Below the pieces are notes generated by a model. It did no database searches. It was given only the letters and a program-made list of their open reading frames with translations, and had not been told where the DNA came from. Position numbers and translations under genes: made by a program. This document shows, piece after piece, positions 7,760 through 11,629 of a stretch of 11,629 nucleotides of DNA (positions are counted from its first letter, which is position 1; each line of letters starts with the position of its first letter). The stretch covers positions 1 to 11,629 of the forward strand of contig DATAHR010000031.1 of the NCBI GenBank assembly GCA_036263035.1, given 5' to 3'. The DNA is from JAICYJ01 sp036263035. Its GTDB lineage: Bacteria > Actinomycetota > Thermoleophilia > Gaiellales > JAICJC01.

Positions 7760-7760
7760 G
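7727..7760 (-). terminator. 15-bp hairpin after msrB (terminator-like; alternatives noted)
   Basis: Bases 7727-7741 and 7746-7760 form a 15-bp stem around a 4-base loop. In minus-strand RNA all pairs form, with one G-U wobble (7750/7737) and loop CGAA. In plus-strand RNA there is one A-C mismatch and loop UUCG. Each end of the stem is CATG. The element lies 17 nt after the msrB stop, so a transcription terminator is the simplest reading, but no U-run follows on the minus strand. On the plus strand TTCCTT follows at 7761-7766, so it could also stop transcription running on from mobA. It also encloses both possible starts of the small downstream ORF. Confidence 0.5.
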
Positions 7761-7776
7761 TTCCTTCAGGGCAGCG

Positions 7777-8172
7777 TCAGCGCGGCTCGAGATCGAGCGC
7801 GACCGAGTTGATGCAGTAGCGCTTGCCGGTCGGATTCGGCCAATCGTCGAAGACGTGGCCGAGATGCCCGCCGCAGCTCGCGCAGCTGACCTCGGTGCGG
7901 ATCATGCCATGGCTGACGTCGGTCGAGAGGGTCACGTTCTGGCGGTTCGCCGGCTCGCAGAAGCTGGGCCATCCGGTGCCGGAGTCGAACTTGGCATCGG
8001 CGTCGAACAGCTCCGCGCCACAGCCGGCGCAGCGGTAGACGCCGTCCCGCTTGGCGTCGACGTAGGCGCCGGTGAACGGGCGCTCAGTGCCCTTCTCGCG
8101 CATGACGTGGTACTGCTCAGGTGTCAGCAGCTCACGCCACTCCTGCTCGCTCCTGGTGATGTCGGTGCTCAC
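7777..8172 (-). CDS. msrB: Peptide-methionine (R)-S-oxide reductase
   Basis: MsrB reduces methionine-R-sulfoxide in proteins, repairing oxidative damage in the cytoplasm. The 131-residue single domain is full length. Zinc ligands are the pairs C48/C51 (CAGC) and C97/C100 (CASC). The catalytic cysteine is C120 in RYCINSVAL. Other landmarks are SGTGWPSF at 64-71 and GGHLGHVFDDWP at 101-112. The position that holds the resolving cysteine in many bacterial MsrB proteins (SGCGWPSF) is threonine (T66); C72 is the only other non-zinc cysteine, so recycling may use thioredoxin directly. The GTG start at 8172 has a good AAGGAG (8183-8178) 5 nt upstream. The gene follows the cupin gene on the same strand after 81 bp, in which I see no other feature. 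The UGA stop is followed by a hairpin (see findings). Confidence 0.96.
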   Translation of the reverse strand: MSTDITRSEQEWRELLTPEQYHVMREKGTERPFTGAYVDAKRDGVYRCAGCGAELFDADAKFDSGTGWPSFCEPANRQNVTLSTDVSHGMIRTEVSCASCGGHLGHVFDDWPNPTGKRYCINSVALDLEPR

Positions 8173-8253
8173 GAACGCTCCTTGGTTGCTTTCACCCGTT
8201 CAGTCTGCCCCCGGCCGGCATCCGTGACACCGCGAATGTGGGGCTGATTGGAG

Positions 8254-8637
8254 TCAGGACATCGGGTCGGCGCTGGCGCGCGAGGGCCGCGAGGAGGCGT
8301 CGGCATGCGCGCCTTCGGGGTAGTGCCCGTCGCCCGGCCAGGGCGCGAGCGTCAGCAGCAGCCGGGCCGGCCCGCCGGTCGCGCGCACCGAGTGCCGCTC
8401 GCCCGGATCGAAGACGACGAGCGTTCCCTCGGGGCAGGCCATGTCGCCGCCGTCCGCCGCGACCATCACCTGGCCGGACACGACCAGCAGCGACGCGCGC
8501 TCGTGCACGCTGTGGTCGCCGAGCTCGTCGCCGTCGTTCAGGTCGATCACCACGGCCCGGCACTCCGGAGTCGAGAACAGCACGCGCGGCTCACGCCTGC
8601 CGGACGCCTCCACCGAGGGGATATGCCAGCGGTCCAT
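8254..8637 (-). CDS. Small single-domain cupin protein (127 aa)
   Basis: This is a cupin-fold protein of unknown substrate. The beta-barrel runs from about residue 18 to 98. Cupin motif 1 is represented by H42 and H45 in DHSVHERASLLVVSGQ, and motif 2 by P78, G79 and H82 in DPGERH; the histidines could bind a metal. Such proteins may be small metalloenzymes or sugar, amino-acid or oxidant sensors, and nothing here decides among these. The last 25 residues are a polar, probably disordered tail. The reading frame is open up to 8787, but the N-terminal part is low-quality sequence. I chose the ATG at 8637 because the fold begins there and a TATCCT box lies exactly 7 nt upstream. The msrB gene follows on the same strand. 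Confidence 0.75.
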   Translation of the reverse strand: MDRWHIPSVEASGRREPRVLFSTPECRAVVIDLNDGDELGDHSVHERASLLVVSGQVMVAADGGDMACPEGTLVVFDPGERHSVRATGGPARLLLTLAPWPGDGHYPEGAHADASSRPSRASADPMS

Positions 8638-8650
8638 GGTGCCCAGGATA
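8638..8650 (-). promoter_or_regulatory. Putative leaderless promoter of the cupin gene
   Basis: On the minus strand TATCCT (8650-8645) is followed by GGGCACC and then the ATG at 8637. The 7-nt spacing puts transcription start at or next to the start codon, as in leaderless actinobacterial mRNAs. No Shine-Dalgarno sequence or clear -35 is present. Confidence 0.45.
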
Positions 8651-8713
8651 CCCGGCCTGGCCGCGACACAGGCGTGCGCGAGGAAACGGCGGGCCCGCGG
8701 CGAACGATCCGGC

Positions 8714-8938
8714 ATGATCGACGACATCAAGGACAAGTTCGAGGGGATGGATGTCGCGGTGCTCTCGCGCATCGTGATCCCGTTCATGATGGTGAACCGA
8801 GAGGAGATCGCCGGCGTGCGCGGCCTCTCGCGCGAGTTCTGCGAGGTGCCGTTCCCTCCGGGGGCGCGGGTGGTGCAGGCCGAGAAGACCGAGGGCGCCT
8901 GGGTGGTCTGGTACGTGGAGCGGGTCGAGGCGATCTAG
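8714..8938 (+). CDS. Unrecognised 74-aa protein
   Basis: I do not recognise this protein. It starts at ATG 8714 (MIDDIKDKFEGMDVAVLSR) and is mostly soluble-looking, with a central PFMMVNREEIAGV stretch at about 23-35 and a C-terminal half (FCEVPFPPGARVVQAEKTEG, then a run ending in WVVWYVERVEAI) that alternates hydrophobic and polar residues like a short beta-hairpin. There is no signal peptide. The frame is open much further upstream, but that part is overlap with the cupin gene on the other strand. The start has no obvious ribosome binding site. It is divergent from the cupin gene across 76 bp and convergent with the His-rich gene, sharing a palindromic CTAG in which both stops are read. 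Confidence 0.7.
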   Translation: MIDDIKDKFEGMDVAVLSRIVIPFMMVNREEIAGVRGLSREFCEVPFPPGARVVQAEKTEGAWVVWYVERVEAI

Positions 8939-9753
8939 TCGTCGTGCGGCGGCCGCTTGTGGCCGCCGCCCTTCTCGTGCCCGTGGTGCGCATGGCTGCT
9001 GTGCGACGTGCGCGGCACGCGGCTGGTGTGCTTCGCACGATGTTGATGCGACGCGTGACGTGAGTGCGAGGCGTGATGGGAGTGCGAGGCGTGATGGGAG
9101 TGCGAGGCGTGATGCCCGTGGCCGCCGGACCGCCGGTGGCTCTCCTGGCCGCTCCGGGCGTGGCTCACGCAGCGATGGTCGTGACCGCGCGAATGGGCGG
9201 TGCAGCGGTTGTCGTGATGGCCGTGGTGCCCATGCGACGTTCCGCCGCGGGAGTGCCCGCCCGAGCCCCCGCCGTTGCCGGATCCGCCACCGCCCTGGCC
9301 GGAGCCGGAACCGTTGCCCGATCCGCCACCGTGGTCACCCTGCCCGCCGCCGGGCTGCGTTGAGCCGCCCGACCCGCTGCTCTGCCCGCTGCCGGCGCCG
9401 GTCGGCGAGGTCGGGGGCGGCTGCGACCCGCCCAGGGATCCCTGCGCCCCGCCTCCCGTGCCGGACGACCCGTTGGGCGGTGTCTGCGACCCGGTGCCGG
9501 TCGGCGATCCTCCTCCTCCGCCGCCCCCGCCCGGGTACTGCTGGCTCGTCACGGGCGCGGCGTCGACCTGGATCACCGCATCCACGGCCTTGCCGGGGAA
9601 GCGGAGGACGCTGCCGACGTCGACGGCGTTCAGCGCGACTGCGGCGATGGCCCCGTAGCTGAGCAGGACGGCGATCCCCAGAAGGGCGGACGCACCCATC
9701 CCGCGGGACCGCGTGAGGACGGTCGAGCGTTCCTGTGACGGCTCCGGTGACAC
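8935..9753 (-). CDS. Membrane-anchored protein with Gly/Ser-rich stalk and His-rich tail (272 aa)
   Basis: I recognise no family. From the GTG at 9753 the protein has a short cytoplasmic N-terminus (about 18 residues, several basic), one membrane segment at about 19-44 (MGASALLGIAVLLSYGAIAA), a conserved-looking linker (FPGKAVDAVIQVDAAPV), then a long Gly/Ser/Thr/Pro/Gln-rich stalk that begins with eight consecutive glycines. The tail is rich in His, Ser, Gly and Arg, with two isolated cysteines (NRCTAH, HRCVSH) and repeated HHASHS units. A type II orientation with the His-rich part outside is likely. Metal binding by the tail is plausible but inferred from composition only. The start is supported by AGAAGGGG (9770-9763) 9 nt upstream; the open frame upstream to 10152 is shadow of the GMC gene. 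Confidence 0.7.
   Translation of the reverse strand: MSPEPSQERSTVLTRSRGMGASALLGIAVLLSYGAIAAVALNAVDVGSVLRFPGKAVDAVIQVDAAPVTSQQYPGGGGGGGGSPTGTGSQTPPNGSSGTGGGAQGSLGGSQPPPTSPTGAGSGQSSGSGGSTQPGGGQGDHGGGSGNGSGSGQGGGGSGNGGGSGGHSRGGTSHGHHGHHDNRCTAHSRGHDHRCVSHARSGQESHRRSGGHGHHASHSHHASHSHHASHSRHASHQHRAKHTSRVPRTSHSSHAHHGHEKGGGHKRPPHDD
9044..9115 (-). repeat. 18-bp tandem repeats encoding HHASHS
   Basis: Three 18-bp units lie head to tail at 9062-9079, 9080-9097 and 9098-9115. The first two are identical (GAGTGCGAGGCGTGATGG on the plus strand) and the third differs only in its last base. A decayed fourth unit sits at 9044-9061, matching at about 12 of 18 positions. Each unit encodes six residues (HHASHS or a variant) of the His-rich tail, so the array keeps frame and can change copy number without disrupting the protein. 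Confidence 0.9.
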
Positions 9754-9762
9754 CTCTTGAGA

Positions 9763-9786
9763 CCCCTTCTCCCTACTGCCGTTATA
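9763..9786 (-). promoter_or_regulatory. Putative -10 box and ribosome binding site of the His-rich protein gene
   Basis: On the minus strand TATAAC (9786-9781) could be a -10 element, and AGAAGGGG (9770-9763) a ribosome binding site 9 nt before the GTG at 9753. No convincing -35 is seen. The element belongs to a 100-bp region shared with the divergent GMC gene. Confidence 0.35.
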
Positions 9787-9839
9787 GGGTCGCACAGAAC
9801 ACGGTCGGCGTCGTACCCCGAAAGGGTGGTCGACATCTG

Positions 9840-9853
9840 TATGATCGCAGGCC
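9840..9853 (+). promoter_or_regulatory. Putative leaderless promoter of the GMC oxidoreductase gene
   Basis: TATGAT (9840-9845) lies 8 nt before the GTG at 9854, with no ribosome binding site between. This again fits transcription starting at or next to the start codon. Just upstream, ACCC-CGAAA-GGGT (9815-9827) is a short inverted repeat that could be an operator, though it may be chance. Confidence 0.45.
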
Positions 9854-11371
9854 GTGAACGCCGCCGCCCAATCCTTCGATTTCCTGGTGATTGGCGGCGG
9901 GACGGCGGGTGCGATCGTCGCAGCTCGGCTCTCCGAGGATCCCGATGTGCGGGTCTGCCTGTTCGAGGCGGGGCCCAGCGACGTCGGCCGCGAGGACGTT
10001 CTGCAGCTGCGCCAGTGGCTCTCCCTGCTCGAGGGCCCACTCGACCTCGGATACACGACAACGCTGCAGCCGCGCGGCAACGCCCACATCCTGCACTCGC
10101 GCGCCGCGGTGCTGGGTGGATGCTCGTCGCACAACACCCAGATCTTCTTCAAGCCGTTCCCCGGCGACTGGCAGGACTGGGTCGACCGCGGCGCGGCAGG
10201 CTGGGAGCCGGACTCGATGGAGCAGTACTACGACCGGCTGCAGACCAAGCACCAGATCGTTGCCGAGAAGGACCGCAACCCGCTGCTCAAGGACTGGATC
10301 CCCTCGGCCGCCGAAGCAACGGGAGTGCAGGCGAACCCGGACTGGAACGCGGGGCCGTTCCCCGACGGCGTCGGCTTCCTCGACGTCGGCTACGACCCGC
10401 AGACGGGCATCCGCTCGTCGTCGAGCGTGGCGTACCTGCATCCGATCATGGACAGCCGGACGAACCTCGACATCCGCACCGACACCTGGGTGCGGCGCGT
10501 CAATCTGGAGAACGGGCGCGCTGTCTCCGTCACCACGGACAACGGCGACGTCCGAGCCGAGCGGGAGATCATCGTCTGCGGCGGCTCGATCGACACGCCG
10601 CGGCTGCTCCTGCTGTCGGGGATCGGGCCGGCGGACGACCTGCGCGCGCTGGGCATCGACGTCCAGCACGGCCTGCCCGGCGTCGGCGAGAACCTGATCG
10701 ACCACCCGGAGTCCATCATCATCTGGGAGCTGAACCGGCCGCTGCCGCCGCAGGGCGTGATGGACGCCGACTGCGCGCTGTTCGTCAACCGCTTGGGCAA
10801 CGACGATCGGCCGGACCTGATGTACCACACCTACCAGCTGCCGTTCACGTTCAACACGGAGCGACTGGGCTACCCGGTGCCCGACGACGTCATCTGCATG
10901 ACGCCGAACATTCCGCGCTCGCGGTCGGTGGGACGGCTGTGGCTGCTCAGCCACAAGCACGACGTCAAGCCGGCGCTCGACTTCCGGTACTTCACGGACG
11001 AGGAGGGCTACGACGAGCAGACCATCGTCGACGGGCTCAAGATCGCCCGGGACGTCGCGGCCACCGAGCCGTTCAAGAGCTGGATCAAGCGGGAGGTGGC
11101 CCCGGGGCCGGACATCACCAGCGACGCCGACCTGTCGACGTACGGCCGCGCCGTGCATCACACCGTCTACCACCCGAGCGGCACCTGCCGGATGGGAGCG
11201 GCGTCGGACGAGCTGGCGGTGGTCGACCCGGAGCTGCGGGTGCGCGGGGTCGAGGGACTGTCGATCGCGGACGGGTCGATCTTCCCGACCATGCCGACGG
11301 TGAACCCGATGGTTGGGACCTTCATGATCGGCGAGAAGGCGGCCGATCTCGTGCGCGACCGCAACACCTGA
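9854..11371 (+). CDS. GMC-family flavin oxidoreductase, choline-oxidase-like
   Basis: This 505-residue protein has the GMC fold: the FAD dinucleotide motif VIGGGTAG (12-19) with E38, LGGCSSHN (87-94), the second GMC signature GGSIDTPRLLLLSGIGP (243-259) and the C-terminal HTVYHPSGTCRMG (436-448) and TVNPMVGTFMIG (482-493). From memory of Arthrobacter choline oxidase, equivalents of its key residues are kept: the covalent-FAD histidine (H93), the glutamate that binds the trimethylammonium group (E286 in DHPES), H325, the catalytic histidine H440 and asparagine N484. Oxidation of choline, or a similar amino alcohol, to betaine with oxygen is therefore likely, but BetA-like or other alcohol oxidases remain possible. 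The length is slightly below the 546 residues of choline oxidase, lost mostly in the middle. The GTG at 9854 keeps the complete FAD motif. No betaine-aldehyde dehydrogenase or transporter gene is next to it. Confidence 0.88.
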   Translation: MNAAAQSFDFLVIGGGTAGAIVAARLSEDPDVRVCLFEAGPSDVGREDVLQLRQWLSLLEGPLDLGYTTTLQPRGNAHILHSRAAVLGGCSSHNTQIFFKPFPGDWQDWVDRGAAGWEPDSMEQYYDRLQTKHQIVAEKDRNPLLKDWIPSAAEATGVQANPDWNAGPFPDGVGFLDVGYDPQTGIRSSSSVAYLHPIMDSRTNLDIRTDTWVRRVNLENGRAVSVTTDNGDVRAEREIIVCGGSIDTPRLLLLSGIGPADDLRALGIDVQHGLPGVGENLIDHPESIIIWELNRPLPPQGVMDADCALFVNRLGNDDRPDLMYHTYQLPFTFNTERLGYPVPDDVICMTPNIPRSRSVGRLWLLSHKHDVKPALDFRYFTDEEGYDEQTIVDGLKIARDVAATEPFKSWIKREVAPGPDITSDADLSTYGRAVHHTVYHPSGTCRMGAASDELAVVDPELRVRGVEGLSIADGSIFPTMPTVNPMVGTFMIGEKAADLVRDRNT

Positions 11372-11394
11372 CCGATCCCTGACGCTCGGTACCG

Positions 11395-11411
11395 GCCGGT
11401 CGCGACCCGGC
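11395..11411 (+). terminator. Weak hairpin after the GMC gene
   Basis: GCCGGT (11395-11400), loop CGCG, and ACCCGGC (11405-11411) can pair with one bulged C, 23 nt after the GMC stop. It contains the palindrome GGTCGCGACC. There is no T-run, so a role in termination is tentative. Confidence 0.25.
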
Positions 11412-11440
11412 AACGACGGCGTCACACGCCGCAGGCCCAT

Positions 11441-11540
11441 GCTTTGAGACCGGACCGCCCGCTCCCGCTCAACCACGCGGGCGAACGTCACGAACTTGTG
11501 ACAGGCGAGCCTCACGCCCGCCCGGTCTGCTTTGAGACCG
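11441..11540 (+). other. Repeat-rich, possibly structured leader region
   Basis: The 12-mer GCTTTGAGACCG occurs at 11441-11452 and again at 11529-11540. Between the copies lie GTCAC-GAACTT-GTGAC (11487-11502) and an enclosing 7-bp stem, GCGGGCG (11477-11483) with CGCCCGC (11515-11521). CGGTCT (11523-11528) can pair with AGACCG of the second repeat (11535-11540), or CCGGTCT (11522-11528) with AGACCGG after the first (11447-11453), giving two exclusive folds. No ORF is evident here. This could be a cis-regulatory RNA, an operator cluster or repeats without function; I recognise no known riboswitch. Confidence 0.35.
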
Positions 11541-11570
11541 CCTGGCCGGCCGCGTGCGGCCGGCCAGGCG
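11539..11570. terminator. Perfect 15-bp GC-rich hairpin
   Basis: Bases 11539-11553 and 11556-11570 are perfect inverted repeats with GT between them; in practice the central pair opens to a 4-base loop. It is followed by TGTTCGGGG rather than a T-run. GC-rich hairpins without U-runs are common at transcript ends in high-GC actinobacteria, so this is a likely terminator, either for the GMC gene 168 nt upstream or for the structured leader. It ends 18 nt before the -10 box of the next gene. Confidence 0.6.
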
Positions 11571-11587
11571 TGTTCGGGGCCTGGCTG

Positions 11588-11601
11588 TAGCCTGACGCGT
11601 G
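11588..11601 (+). promoter_or_regulatory. Putative leaderless promoter of the gene at the right edge
   Basis: TAGCCT (11588-11593), preceded by CTG as at the GMC gene, lies 8 nt before an ATG at 11602 and 5 nt before a GTG at 11599. No ribosome binding site is seen. It resembles the arrangement before selA, the cupin gene and the GMC gene. Confidence 0.4.
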
Positions 11602-11629
11602 ATGGGCAGGGCGTTAGAGCGGCTCTATT
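11602..11629 (+). CDS. Start of a gene cut by the window edge
   Basis: An open frame begins at ATG 11602 (or the in-frame GTG at 11599) and reads MGRALERLY before the sequence ends. Its only support is position: it follows a strong terminator-like hairpin and a TAGCCT box at leaderless spacing. Nine residues are too few to name a product. Confidence 0.35.

Noticed and set aside
4022..7760. Possible tRNA(Sec) gene (selC) beside selAB
   Set aside because: I looked for a TTCGANNCC T-loop, a UCA anticodon loop and a long variable arm around the sel genes and in the gaps, and found none. The hairpin at 7727-7760 is a single stem, not a cloverleaf.
8638..8787. N-terminal 50-residue extension of the cupin protein
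   Set aside because: It lies outside the cupin fold, overlaps the divergent 74-residue gene and would leave the well-placed TATCCT box inside the coding region.
9062..9115. Tandem repeats as a CRISPR array
   Set aside because: The 18-bp units adjoin without spacers and are in frame within a protein gene.
9782..11515. 577-codon minus-strand open frame opposite the GMC gene
   Set aside because: It shows no domain motifs and mirrors the third-position bias of the GMC gene.

Overview
The window is GC-rich and densely packed, with strong third-position GC bias, GTG as well as ATG starts, many 4-bp overlaps and several starts with no Shine-Dalgarno sequence but a TANNNT box 7-8 nt upstream. This suggests an actinobacterium. 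A deep-branching, Thermoleophilia-like lineage is a guess; nothing here fixes the taxonomy. No phage, transposon, CRISPR or RNA gene is visible, and most of the content looks like ordinary chromosome.

Layout. (1) 72-4021, minus strand: a two-gene operon made of a D-alanyl-D-alanine carboxypeptidase-like protein (S11 family) and, overlapping its stop by 4 bp, a 982-residue fusion of a small-molecule kinase, an M23-peptidase-like module and a class III aminotransferase. (2) 4039-7581, plus strand, divergent from (1) across only 17 bp: selA, selB and mobA, all overlapping or directly adjoining. SelA and SelB make and deliver selenocysteine. MobA makes the guanine-dinucleotide form of the molybdenum cofactor. 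Together they point to a selenocysteine-containing molybdoenzyme, classically formate dehydrogenase, encoded elsewhere. (3) 7586-8637, minus strand: a small cupin, methionine sulfoxide reductase msrB, and a very small unrecognised ORF that begins inside a strong 15-bp hairpin. (4) 8714-9753: an unrecognised 74-residue protein converging on a membrane-anchored protein with a Gly/Ser-rich stalk and a His-rich tail; both use the same CTAG for their stops. (5) 9854-11371, plus strand: a GMC flavoenzyme that strongly resembles choline oxidase. (6) 11372-11629: about 230 bp with inverted and direct repeats, a perfect 15-bp hairpin, a possible promoter and the first codons of a gene running off the end.

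The points most worth checking are the fusion enzyme, a MobA carrying a degenerate MoaD/ThiS-like tail, a short SelB, a hairpin after the msrB UGA that fits the geometry of a bacterial SECIS, the group of putative leaderless promoters, and the repeat-rich leader at the right end. I did not find a completely new multi-gene system.
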